Origin: Thermomicrobiales bacterium
GTDB taxonomy: Bacteria; Chloroflexota; Chloroflexia; Thermomicrobiales; CADCWN01
DNA length: 64,000 nt
Assembly: GCA_030446685.1 (NCBI GenBank)
Contig: JAUJMV010000023.1
Coordinates: 54,755-118,754, forward strand
Reading direction: 5' to 3'
In this document: positions 1 to 10,680 of the stretch, one piece after another
How the letters are laid out: each line of letters opens with the position of its first letter
How positions within the stretch are numbered: the first letter of the stretch is position 1
The notes under the pieces: generated by a model
What the model was told of the DNA's origin: nothing
Databases searched by the model: none
The model's input: the letters and a program-made list of their open reading frames with translations, nothing else
Program-made: the position numbers and the translations under genes

Positions 1-125
1 CGCCGGGGATCCCTCGCCGCCGCGCCTCGGCGAAGACGCCACGGACTGCTCCGATGGACTCGCCTCGGCCGGTGGCTGACACCCACTGTCGCGCCGCGAT
101 CCTTGACGAAGGCCGGGAGGGGCTG

Positions 126-1262
126 ATGCACGACCGCGATCGCGACTGGGTCGCCCCGTTCCTGGATGGCGTCTTCGCGGCGTGGCGGGAGCACGCGGAC
201 ACGCCGAGCGGGCTGTTCCACCCGTACCTGGATCGGGAGTGGCGCCACCACGTCGACGGCCCGCGCACGCTGGTCAGCCAGTGCCGCCTCGTCTACAACT
301 TCGCCCGCGCCTTCGAGCGTGGCGGCGACCAGGGGTACGCCGATCTCGCGCGCCGCGGGCTCGATGCCCTGGCCCGCTACTTCCGCGATCCGGACGGCGC
401 GGGCTGGGTCTGGGCCTGCGACGGCGATGGGCGGGTGCGCGACGATACCCACGATGCCTACGGCCACGCGTTCGTCATCCTGGCGCTGGCGACGGCGGCG
501 ACCGTCTTGCGGGACGGGCGGTACCGCGATCTGGCCCTGCAGACCTGGCAGTTCATGCAGCGGCGCTTCCGGGACCACCACGGCGGGTTGATCTGGCATC
601 GCGGCCGCGACGGCCGGGTCCTGGACGAGGTGCGCTCGCAGAACCCACTGATGCACACCTTCGAGGCGCTGCTGGCCCTGGCCCCCCTCGACGAGAGCGG
701 CGCGGTGCGCGGGGACGCGGCGGCGATCTGGCGCTTCCTCCGCGCGCGGATGCCCGGTCCCGGTTGCCTGCCGGAGTGGTACGACGCCGAGTGGCGGCCG
801 GTCGCCGGGGGCGAGCGCGCGATCGTGGAGGTCGGGCACGCCTTCGAGTGGGCCTTCCTCCTCGCCGAGGCGCAGGGGGTGTTCCCGGACGACGACCTCC
901 TGGCGCCCGGGCGGCAGTTGCTCGAGTTCGGCATGGCGCATGGCTACGACGCCGCCGCGGGCGGCATCTTCTCGCGCGTGGCCTATGACGGCAGCCCGCG
1001 GGAGCGGCGCAAGGGGTGGTGGGAGCAGTGCGAGGCGATCCGGGCGATGCACCGCTACGTCAGCCGCCACGGCGCCGCCGAACTCGCCGGGCCGCTCCGC
1101 CAGAGTCTCGCGTTCGTCCGCCGGCATTACGTCGATGAGGTGTACGGGGGCTGGTACGAGCGCCCGCCCGGCCTGGGCGGCGAGCCATCGCTGGCGAAGG
1201 GGAACGCCCACAAGCTGGACTACCATGTGGTGAACATGTGCCGGGAACTGCTGGCGGCCTGA
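126..1262 (+). CDS. AGE-family (N-acylglucosamine 2-epimerase-like) aldose-ketose isomerase
   Basis: This is a cytosolic (alpha/alpha)6-barrel sugar isomerase or epimerase of the AGE/YihS group. These enzymes interconvert sugars such as mannose/fructose, sulfoquinovose/sulfofructose or N-acyl-hexosamines. Family-like segments are 'HDAYGHAFVILALA' near residue 105, 'SQNPLMHTFEALLAL', 'GHAFEWAFLLAE', 'KGWWEQCEAI' and the C-terminal 'KGNAHKLDYHVVNM'. His and Glu residues in such segments line the active site in this family. I prefer the ATG at 126 over the track start at 54 because GGGAGG lies about 5 nt upstream. This gives 378 aa, the usual family length. The gene stands alone on the plus strand. 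The sulfatases elsewhere in the window make a sulfated or sulfonated sugar substrate conceivable, but the exact substrate cannot be read from sequence. Confidence 0.85.
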   Translation: MHDRDRDWVAPFLDGVFAAWREHADTPSGLFHPYLDREWRHHVDGPRTLVSQCRLVYNFARAFERGGDQGYADLARRGLDALARYFRDPDGAGWVWACDGDGRVRDDTHDAYGHAFVILALATAATVLRDGRYRDLALQTWQFMQRRFRDHHGGLIWHRGRDGRVLDEVRSQNPLMHTFEALLALAPLDESGAVRGDAAAIWRFLRARMPGPGCLPEWYDAEWRPVAGGERAIVEVGHAFEWAFLLAEAQGVFPDDDLLAPGRQLLEFGMAHGYDAAAGGIFSRVAYDGSPRERRKGWWEQCEAIRAMHRYVSRHGAAELAGPLRQSLAFVRRHYVDEVYGGWYERPPGLGGEPSLAKGNAHKLDYHVVNMCRELLAA

Positions 1263-1376
1263 GGCGCGCGTCGCCGGGTGGGGCGGCGCCGCAGCAGGCT
1301 GGCCCCAGCCGCTACGCCGGTCCACCGGGGATGCGCGCCGAAGAACACCACGGGTGCGGGCACCGGGTGTCGCGCA

Positions 1377-3119
<1,743 letters not shown>

Positions 3120-3605
3120 GTGCGATGACCGCTCCTTGGCGTGAGGCGAGGGGTGGCGGGCATCCGCCCCCGGCGAGCGCGCCGAGAGCGCCGATTTCCC
3201 CCGCCGATCGGCGAGCGCGGTGTCCCTCCCGACGGGGGATCGGAGTCCGTCGCACCGTCCCAGGCGCGCGGGGCGGCCAGCCATCCGGCGCCCAATGCAG
3301 TATAACGGCAGGGGCCATGCCGCGGGAATAGCTGGGCCACGGGTGATGTTGTCGCTCTCCGGCCCCTTGCGCGGCCGGGGCCGGCCTGCCCCCGTACCCC
3401 GGCCCCTCGTCCATCCAAACCGTGGTCTTCGCGCCCGCAGGTTTGGAAGCCCGAGGCACAGCGCTGGTCGGGCGGGTGGCCGGCGCCGTTCGCTGGCCCG
3501 CCCGCACGAGGATTACGCCCGGCGACCGGTATCGGCCGCCTCACAGGGCGGGTCGCTCCCTTCCCCGCCCAGCACGACCACATCAGGTCGGCCAGGCGCC
3601 GGCCG
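3120..3605. other. Intergenic region, nothing recognised
   Basis: About 490 bp of GC-rich DNA lies between the exporter start and the end of the SDR gene. ORFs here lack family resemblance and are shadows. It presumably contains the exporter promoter, but I see no convincing -35/-10 pair. Confidence 0.5.
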
Positions 3606-4373
3606 TCAGACCGGCGGCCAGGTCAGCATCCAGCCGCCGTCGACGAAGAACGTGCCGCCGGTGCAGTAGGCGCCCGCTTCCGAGCACAGGAAGGCGACCA
3701 TGCTCCCGATGTCCGCCGGCTGGCCGGCGCGCTTCAGCGGGATCTGGCCCTCCGCCCACCGCAGGTAGGCCGGGTCCTCCTGCGCCCGCCGGTTCATCGG
3801 CGTGAGGATCATCCCCGGCGCGACGTCGTTCACCGTCACCCCGTACTCCCCCAGTTCCAGCGCGAGGGTGCGCGTCAGGTTCCGCAGCCCCGCCTTCGAC
3901 GCGCAGTACGCCCCCCCGCCGGCGGAGCAGGCCTCCTCGTGCACCGAGCTGATGTTGACGATCCGCCCGCCCTGCCCCTGGGCGATCAGCCGCCGCGCGG
4001 CTTGCTGGGCGCAGAGGAACGCGCCGTGCAGGTTGGTGCGGATCACCCGCTCCCAGTCCTCGAAGCTGGTCTCGTGGATCAGCCCCCCGCCGCCGACCCC
4101 GGCGTTGTTGACGAGGATGTCGAGCCGGCCGAACGCGCGGTCGAGGGTCGCGAACAGGCGCTCCACCTCCTCGGGCGCTCCCACGTCGGACTGGACGGCC
4201 AGCGCGCGGCGCCCCGCCGCCCGGATCAGCGCGGCCGTCTCCTCGGCCCCCGCCGCGTCGCCGCGGTAGTTGACGGCGACATCGGCGCCCTGGCGGGCAA
4301 GCGCCTCCGCGATGCCCCGCCCGATCCCGCTGCTGGCGCCGGTGACCAGCGCCACCTTCCCGCCCAGATCCAC
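3606..4373 (-). CDS. SDR-family NAD(P)-dependent oxidoreductase (glucose 1-dehydrogenase-like)
   Basis: This is a classical short-chain dehydrogenase/reductase with a Rossmann fold, cytosolic. It shows the nucleotide-binding 'TGASSGIGRG' at the N-terminus, 'NNAGVGGGG', the catalytic Ser in 'NISSVHE', the Tyr/Lys pair 'YCASK', and the C-terminal 'GGTFFVDGGWML' typical of sugar- or acyl-type SDRs. The start is taken as GTG at 4373 ('VDLGGKVALVTG'), with AGGAGG 6 nt upstream, instead of the upstream ATG at 4409. This gives 255 aa, the standard SDR length. It is probably monocistronic; the next minus-strand gene upstream is the FGE. It could oxidise a free sugar or a polyol; the substrate is not determinable. 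Confidence 0.88.
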   Translation of the reverse strand: MDLGGKVALVTGASSGIGRGIAEALARQGADVAVNYRGDAAGAEETAALIRAAGRRALAVQSDVGAPEEVERLFATLDRAFGRLDILVNNAGVGGGGLIHETSFEDWERVIRTNLHGAFLCAQQAARRLIAQGQGGRIVNISSVHEEACSAGGGAYCASKAGLRNLTRTLALELGEYGVTVNDVAPGMILTPMNRRAQEDPAYLRWAEGQIPLKRAGQPADIGSMVAFLCSEAGAYCTGGTFFVDGGWMLTWPPV

Positions 4374-4724
4374 CCCCGACCTCCTCGCTCCATGCCCACC
4401 ACCACCCACCCGACACGCCGGCCGCCGCGCGCATTATCGTCGGGGCCGGAGCGACCGTCCACCGGGAGGCATTATCGGTCGAGCGACCAGCGGCGCGCGG
4501 CGCACGGGCATCCGATGCCCGGCCCACGGGGGATCCGGCCGAGCGGCGCGCCGTCGACCACGATCCAGTTTATGCCGACACCGCGCGTGCGCTGCGCGCC
4601 GAGTTGGGCCGCCTTTAGGAGCAGCTCGGCGCAGCGCCCGACGCGCGGGGGTGGCGGGCGCGCGGCGGCGATCCGGCGCGGGCGCCACGAAGCGCCCCGC
4701 GCCCCGCCGGGGGACCCGGCGCCG
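4374..4724. other. Intergenic region, nothing recognised
   Basis: About 350 bp lies between the SDR start and the FGE stop. The many overlapping short ORFs are composition-driven and no promoter, RNA or repeat was identified. Confidence 0.4.
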
Positions 4725-5678
4725 TCAGGCGTCGGCGGCGAGGCGGAAGCCGGTGTTGCCGGTGCTGCTGTCGGGGGTGGTGGCGCTGCGGGCGGCCACG
4801 CGGTAGCGGTTGCAGTAGGAGCGGTGGCAGAGGTAGGACCCCCGCGCACCACGCGCGCCTGGCCGCCCGGCGGCCCGGCCGGGTCCGCGCGCGGCCCCGC
4901 CCGGTGGTAGTCCGGGCTGAACCAGTCGGCGCACCACTCCCAGACGTTGCCGACCACGTTGTAGAGCCCGTAGCCGTTCGGCTTGAAGGCGCCGACCGGC
5001 GCGGTCCCGGCGTGCCCGTCGGCGGCGGTGTTCCTGCCGGGGAACTCCCCTGCCAGATGTTCATGCGGTGCCTGCCCCCGGCGTCAGCTCGTCCCCCCAG
5101 GGTAGCGGGCCTGCTCCAGCCCGCCGCGCGCCGCGCGCTCCCACTCCGCCTCGGTCGGCAGGCGCCCGCCCGCCCAGGCGCAGTAGGCCGCCGCGTCGTG
5201 CCAGGAGACGTGGACGACCGGGTGGTCGCGCCGGCCCGTCGTCGTCGAGCCCGGCCCCTCCGGCGCGCGCCAGCACGCCCTTGACGGCCAGCCACCAGGG
5301 CGCCGGCCCGGCCGTGCCGACGACCGCGATCTTCCTGCTCCGCGGCACGAAGAGGTGGAAGACGAAGGACCAGCCGAAGCGCTCCGCCTCGGTCGCGTAG
5401 CCGGTGGCCTGGACGAAGGCGGCGAACGCGGCGTTGGTGACGGCGTGGCGCGCGAGGCGGAAGGGCCGCACCGTGACCTCGCGCACCGGCCCCTCCCCGT
5501 CGGCCGGGAAGCCCTCCGGATCGTCCGTCCCCATCAGGAAGGCGCCCCCGGGGATGTCCACCAGCCCGTCCCGCACTGGCGCGCCGCCCCTGGGCGTCGC
5601 CGGCACGCGCGCCGGCTGCGTGGCGGTCGCGCCGGGCCGGCCGGCGACGCAACAGGCTGCGATCCGATTCTCTGCCAT
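4725..5678 (-). pseudogene. Formylglycine-generating enzyme (sulfatase-modifying factor), frameshifted
   Basis: The enzyme oxidises the Cys of the sulfatase CxPxR motif to formylglycine and so activates type I sulfatases, of which five lie in this window. The N-terminal part reads '[17 protein letters not shown]' and '[17 protein letters not shown]' in one frame. 'PWGDELTPG', 'MNIWQG', '[17 protein letters not shown]' and the C-terminal '[18 protein letters not shown]' to '[13 protein letters not shown]' appear in other frames. The 'LCHRSYC' pair corresponds to the active-site cysteines of aerobic FGE. At least four frame changes break the gene, mostly next to C/G runs, so sequencing error is as likely as true decay. 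The start at 5678 has GAGGAG about 10 nt upstream, and the reconstructed length of about 315 aa matches the family. Confidence 0.8.
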
Positions 5679-5927
5679 CGTCGGCGCTCCTCATCTCGCC
5701 CGGCGTTCATGATCCGGGATGGTACCACACCCACGCCACGCCCCCAACCCCCAGCGGTCGGGCGCGCGCAGCGCACGGGTCGGAGCGCGCGGCGCGGGGC
5801 GCCCACACCGGGTAGAGCGCGCCGTCGCCCGTCGTCGGTCTCGCGGCCCCAGCCCCCCGGCGGACCGGCCCGTCGCCGAGCCCAGGCCGGCAGCGCGGCG
5901 CCGCAGCGGAGGCGTGCGCGGCGTGCC

Positions 5928-6950
5928 TCACTCGGCCGGCGGTGAGACGGTCGCGCGCGGTGCGGGGGGAGGGGTGGTCCACGGCGTCGCGTAGGACGGC
6001 GTGTGCCGGTAGCGGCGCATCGTCAGCCGGAGCCGTAGCCCGGCGCCCGGGGCCAGGCGCGCGCGCAGCCAGCGGCCCTCGACGGCCACCGGTCGCGCGT
6101 CGCCGCCTTCGTGGTCGAGGCGGGCGGCCTCGTGGAACTGGTGCTCGCCGAAGGCCCCAGCCTGGATGACGACCTCCCGCTCCGCCGCCGGGTCGAGGTT
6201 GACCAGGTCGAGCGTCACCGCGTCGGCGGCGAGGCCGTCGACCAGCGCGGCAACGTTGGGCGGCAGGCCAGCCCGCCCGGTCTGCCCGCCGAAATAGCGG
6301 ACCCGCGCGTGGAGCAGCCCCCCGGATAGAGGTGGATCGGGGCGCCGAGCGTGAGCTGGACCAGCCTCTCGCAGATCATCGGGGTGCGCCGCTGCCAATG
6401 ATGCACGTCCCAGGTCGCGGGGTCACCCTGCTCGGCGTCCAACTGTGCCACCCGCCAGGCGATCAGGGCGAGGTTGGCGCGCAGGGTCTGCTCCGGATAG
6501 GCGGGGTTGCGGCCCCGGATGAACTCGAACCAGGGTGCGGTGTTGCCGAGCAGGCCCTTGCGCCGCGCCACGTTCAGTTCCCGCCAGTCGCCCGGCCAGC
6601 GCAGCCGCTCGACGCGGGCCAGGTCTCCCTCCTCCTGCGACAGGTACCAGCAGGCGATCGGGTGGACCGGGTCCGGCGGGCGGTCGGCGGTCCAGCCGCC
6701 GTCCCGGTGCTTGTGCGGCACGACCCAGCATCCCTCCTCCTCCCGGCCGAGTGCCCAGAGGCGGTCGAATTGCGAGCGGGTGAGAGCGAGCCAGGCCGGG
6801 TCGCCGGTGAGGAGCGCGGCGTTGGCGCAGGCGATGGTCGCCGGCTCGATGATTGTCGGCCAGCCGTGCGGCCAGCGCCAGCCGTAGTGGCCGCCCCTGT
6901 GATGGCTACTCATCCATCCGACGTTGCCGGCAGGCCCCGCCTCCGTGGGT
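5928..6950 (-). pseudogene. C-terminal part of a large uncharacterised protein, interrupted by mobile DNA and frameshifted
   Basis: Two overlapping frames join near 6320 to give one continuous sequence. It starts around 'GNVGW...GGHYGWRWPHGW' and runs through 'DVHHWQRRTPMICERLVQLTLGAP' to 'GGLLHARVRYFGGQ' and 'VVIQAGAFGEHQFHEAARL'. It resembles uncharacterised, possibly glycan-related proteins of several hundred residues; I cannot assign a function. The N-terminal half is missing: directly upstream (about 6.95 kb) the sequence passes into an IS transposase region. A gene start that may belong to the same family lies at 41361 on the other strand (see findings). The boundary at 6950 is approximate. 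Confidence 0.5.
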
Positions 6951-6981
6951 GCTTTGCCCTGGGAAGGGGCGAGACTGAAGC

Positions 6982-8037
6982 GTGAGAGGCGTGGTGCCTC
7001 TCCAGGTTTGGTCGGCGCACGCAGTGAGGAGCGAGCCAGTGGCAGTGCGGGAGCGGTGCCGTCGTCGGCTGATCGACTTCGTCGGCGGTGTGTGGCAAGG
7101 CATCGCCACGCACCTCTGGCCGAGACCGCCCTCGGCGACGCACACGGCGGGCACGGGGGCGGATCTGCTGCGGAGCCGGTCACGGCTGCTCGCCGAGAAT
7201 GCCCTCCTGCGTCAGCAGCTGCTCGTGCTGCGCCGGAGGGTCAAGCGCCCGGCCCTGACCACGACGGATCGGGCGCTCCTGGTGGTGCTCACCGGCCGGG
7301 TCCGCGCCTGGCGACAGGCGCTGCGCATCGTCCGGCCCGCCACCCTGCTGCGCTGGCGCCGCGCCGGGCTCCGCGCGTTCTGGCGGTGTAAGTCGCGACC
7401 GGGACCGGGGCGCCCGCCGCTCCCGGCGGCGACCGTGGCCCTGATTCGGACGATGGCGGACGAGAACCCGCTCTGGGGTGCCGAGCGGATCCGCGGCGAG
7501 CTCGGCAAGCTCGGCCTCCGCGTGGCCAAGCGCACCATCCAGACCTCCCTGCGCGGGACCCACGCCCCGCGCCCGCGTGGGCAGACCTGGGCGACCTTCC
7601 TGCGGAACCACGCCCACGAGATCTGGACGTGCGACTTCCTCCCGGTGACGGAGCTCCTCTTCCGGCCGCTGTCCGCGTTCTTCGTCATCGAGCTGGCCAC
7701 GCGGCGGGTCGTCCATTTCGGGGTGACCCGACACCCGACGGACGCCGGGGTCGCCCAGCCGCCGCGCGAGGCCACCCCGTTCGACCAGCGCCCGCGGTAC
7801 CTCATCTGCGATAACGACGGCAAGTTCGGGGTCGCCTTCGCGCAACTCGCTGCAGCCAGCGGCATCACGATTCTGCGCGCGCCCTATCGCGCGCCGCGGG
7901 CGAATGCCGTCTGCGAACGCTTCCTCGGCAGCGTGCGGCGCGAATGCCTGGACCACCTGCTCATCCTCGGCGAGCGGCAGCTGTCTCGCATGCTCCGCGA
8001 GTATGTCGCGTACTTCAATCGGGACCGGCCACACTAG
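6982..8037 (+). CDS. Integrase-core (DDE) transposase, IS481/IS3-like, C-terminally truncated
   Basis: It shows an N-terminal helical 'ENALLRQQLLVLRRRVKRP' segment, a helix-turn-helix-like middle 'NPLWGAERIRGELGKLGLRVAKRTIQ', and an RNase H-like core with the DDE residues in 'HEIWTCDFLP', 'YLICDNDGKFG' and 'RANAVCERFLGSVRRECLDHL'. The frame stops after 'YFNRDRPH'. A related remnant at 59.4-59.75 kb continues about 35 residues further, so the C-terminus here is lost, at the point where an IS630 element begins. The true start may be a GTG inside the track ORF. Other fragments of this family lie at 10.4-10.7, 41.6-42.0, 59.4-59.8 and 61.1 kb. Probably no longer functional. Confidence 0.8.
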   Translation: MRGVVPLQVWSAHAVRSEPVAVRERCRRRLIDFVGGVWQGIATHLWPRPPSATHTAGTGADLLRSRSRLLAENALLRQQLLVLRRRVKRPALTTTDRALLVVLTGRVRAWRQALRIVRPATLLRWRRAGLRAFWRCKSRPGPGRPPLPAATVALIRTMADENPLWGAERIRGELGKLGLRVAKRTIQTSLRGTHAPRPRGQTWATFLRNHAHEIWTCDFLPVTELLFRPLSAFFVIELATRRVVHFGVTRHPTDAGVAQPPREATPFDQRPRYLICDNDGKFGVAFAQLAAASGITILRAPYRAPRANAVCERFLGSVRRECLDHLLILGERQLSRMLREYVAYFNRDRPH

Positions 8038-9253
8038 TCCGTCGCCACTGTGGATTGCGCGGGGTAGAGCCGCGCCAGAGCGCGTGCGGGCGTCGCTGGC
8101 GCGCTGAAGCGCCAGGCCACGGTCGCCTTGGCGGCGTTGCGGTCCTGCTCCCAGGCGTCGGGCGACCTCGCGCGCGAGCGTCTCCACGTCGCCGAGCCAA
8201 CTGCCGCGAGCGGTCGAGGCACTGGCCGCCGAGGACGCTCCTCGACCTCCGCCTGGTTGAGCCACGAGGCGTGCTTCGGGGTGTAGATCGGTGGAACTCC
8301 AGCCGCCGCAGGATGCGGCGAGGGGCCTCCGCCGGGGCGAACGACCCGTTGGGTACAGCGCCGCCGGGGTGTGGGTGTTGAGGTTGTCCAGCACCACCCG
8401 CACCCGCCGCGCGTGGGGATAGCCCCGCCTCGTCCTCGTCCACCAGGCGGCGTATCTGCTCCTCGATCAACTCTTTTTCGGCCGCGGTGCGCCGGGCGGC
8501 CTTACGGCGACCCGGCGGCGGCCCGCCTTGGGCTCGAAGGCGATGAACAGGTTGGCCGTCCCCTCGCGCTTGTACTCGTAGTCGTACCGCGCCCCGCGCG
8601 CGCGGCGCGGCGGCTGCGCGGCGCGCTCCGACACCAGTTGGTGCCCCGGCGCGATCGGCGCGCTCGTCGAAGCGCACCACCGGCTCGGCCGGGTCAGCCC
8701 CGGCTCCGCGTACAGGTCGAGCACATCCTCCAGCCGCGCCGCCACGTGGCTCCGCGCCCACCGTCGGCAGCGCGCCACTGCTTGCGCTGCCAGGGCTTCA
8801 CCGCCCCCTTGAGCGCCCGCCGCACCGTCTCGTCGCTGACGGGCGCCGCCACGCCGCACGCCACCAGCTTGTCCGCGAGGAGTTGCATCGTCCAGCGCTT
8901 CCGGCCGGGCGGCGGGGCGGTGCAGGCCAGCGCCACCAGGTGCGCCTCCTGCAAACTGCCGTCCAGCGCCCGCGCCGCGCCGCTGGGCCTTTCGCGGGCC
9001 GCTCGCCCAGCGCCGCCTCCAGCCCCCTCGACGCAGCGGCGGCGCATCCCGCCAATTGCCTCCACCGGGTCCACGCTCAGCCGCGCGCTTAACCAGTTCG
9101 GCTGGGCGACCACGTCGCTGTCCCCGCGTCCACCGCCAGCAGCGCCAGCGCGCGCTTCAGCCGCCGCACCTTCGCCGACCCCCGACGCGTCAGCGCCTCC
9201 AGGCTGTCCTGAACGCCCGCCGCCATCAGCGCCACCACGTACTTCTTCGCCAT
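8034..9253 (-). pseudogene. IS630-family transposase, multiply frameshifted
   Basis: Read across several frames, the minus strand reconstructs a whole IS630 transposase. It starts 'MAKKYVVALMAAGVQDSLEAL' (start 9253), continues 'RRLKRALALLAVDAG' and 'RWTMQLLADKLVACGVAAPVSDETVRRALK', then 'VLDLYAEPG' and 'YDYEYKREGTANLFIAFEPK'. The DDE-domain segments 'VVLDNLNTHTPAALY' and 'ILRRLEFH' follow, and it ends 'AWEQDRNAAKATVAWRF...LARLYPAQSTVATD'. At least six frame changes are needed, so the gene is dead or badly assembled. The reconstructed length of about 400 aa is that of complete members. Confidence 0.75.
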
Positions 9254-9325
9254 CGCCCACCTCGCCCTCGGCAACGCCCCTACCGCCGGGGCGGACACCT
9301 GGGCAAACCACCGTGGTGACGGATA
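8035..9325 (-). mobile_element. IS630-family insertion sequence nested at the end of the integrase-core transposase
   Basis: The left end reads 'GTCCGTCGCCACTGTGG' from 8037. The right end, reverse-complemented from 9323, reads 'ATCCGTCACCACGGTGG'; these are imperfect terminal inverted repeats. Both are flanked by TA (8035-8036 and 9324-9325), the target that IS630/Tc1-mariner elements duplicate. About 1.29 kb, containing one decayed transposase gene. Confidence 0.65.
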
Positions 9326-10180
9326 AGCCTTCGGGGGCGCAGACGCCCGATCCGCCACCGTCAAGAGTCCAGCGCCATCAGGGAGGACCCGATACGCGCG
9401 GTCAAGGGCGCCCATCCTGGGCAGCCTCGATCGCGCTTACCAGCGTGCCGCGTAGGGAAGGCGGACGCATTTGTAGCCAGTACAGGTTCTCGATGACGCA
9501 GGGCGAAAACCGCCCGCTGGGCGGCGGATGCATCCTCACCGCCTATCGAGAAGACGGGCATCCGGAGCTTGCGGTAGACGATCTGCAGGCCGCCAGCCCC
9601 CGGCCGAAGGGCCGGCGCGTGGAGCAGCGGATCAGCGCGCGGCGGCGGCCCTGGCCGCCTGGGATGTGACCACCCAGCGGCGGGGCGATCCGGTCGGGCT
9701 GCCTGGCGGACGGGCTGCGCCGCGAACCCTTCGGCGGCTGGTGCGGGGTGACGCGGCAGCCGCCGAATCCGGCACGCGCGTCTTCTGGATCGTCGAGGCA
9801 GAGGGGCGCTCGTCCTCCGGCGACGGGGGATGCCTCTCCTGCGCTGCCAGCTTCCCAACCCCCTCCCGCTTCCCGCCACGCCTCCTGGCTCACCTGCGCC
9901 GACCCTGTCGATCGTCCAGCGCCGTTGCTCGCCGCCCCCAACGACTTCGCCGAGCGGGGCTTTATCGTGGTCGAACTATCGTGGTTCGAGCCCCACTACG
10001 TCGACACCGCCAGGAGCCGATACGCCTTCAGCAGCCATACTCGACCCATTCGAGGAAGCGCCAATCCCCGTCGCGCGGCCCCGCCGCGACCGAAGCGTCG
10101 CCCGTGCCGCCGGTGCGCGCGCCAGATCCGCCCGTCGAAGACGTCCAGGCGCGGCCGGCATTTGCGCGAAATGGACCACC
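9326..10180. other. Degenerate DNA, no gene assigned
   Basis: No frame shows a family signature over a useful length. A minus-strand stretch around 9590-9440 ('LQIVYRKLRMPVF') and a plus-strand stretch around 9940-10020 ('ERGFIVVELSWFEPHYVDT') look protein-like but are not recognised. Both are surrounded by composition-driven ORFs. It is likely debris of disrupted genes beside the IS elements. Confidence 0.35.
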
Positions 10181-10299
10181 AGCAGCGGTGCATCCGCCAA
10201 GTTCGTCACGACGCCCGAGTCGGGTCGTCCTGCGGTTGCCGCCGGGGCGAAAACTGCCCCGCTGAATCTACCGAGAACTTGGCGGATGCACCACTTAGG
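10181..10299. repeat. MITE-like element, copy 1
   Basis: A short (about 119 bp) non-coding element with inverted ends. The left end is 'GGTGCATCCGCCAAGTT' (10187-10203) and the right end is its complement within 'AACTTGGCGGATGCACCACT' (from 10276). The right end, reverse-complemented, is identical over about 27 bp to the left end of copy 2 at 61158, while the interiors differ. The left end has diverged outside the core. Confidence 0.65.
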
Positions 10300-10378
10300 T
10301 CCGTCAGCGAACAACCCGTCCATTCGAAGCCCCGAGGCTCCCGCTGCAATGCGCAATTGATGAGGTAGAGTGGATAGG

Positions 10379-10667
10379 TTATTCCCTGACAAACCCTAAG
10401 GTGGGGCGGTAGACGGCCAGTAGCACCAGCACGGTCCGATCGGCCCGGCTGCAGCGCCGGCGCTTCACGCTCCGCTGCAGGATGATGAGTTGCCGCCGGA
10501 GGAGCGCACTCTCGGCGATGAGCGCCGGCTTATCCCGCGCCAGGTCGGCCAGCGTGCGGGCGACAAGGGGTGCGGCGGGTGGTCCTGGTGACGGCCAGCA
10601 GGCGGCGATGGAGGGCCGGCGCGGCGGTGCGGCCGGCGGCAATGAGACGCAGCAGGCGAGTACGCAT
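10379..10667 (-). pseudogene. Integrase-core transposase, N-terminal stub
   Basis: 'MRTRLLRLIAAGRTAAPAL' in one frame and 'LIAESALLRRQLIILQRSVKRR' plus 'RTVLVLLAV' in another match the N-terminal region of the transposase at 6982-8037. One frame change lies near 10570 and the core domain is absent. The stub lies just downstream of the GH42 stop, between it and MITE copy 1. Confidence 0.6.
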
Positions 10668-10680
10668 AGATGGCGCTTCC

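Noticed and set aside
10181-10299. MITE ends considered as the terminal repeats of the adjacent integrase-core transposase
   Set aside because: The positions of the ends relative to the transposase fragments differ at each locus, and the near-complete copy at 6982 shows no such sequence at either side.
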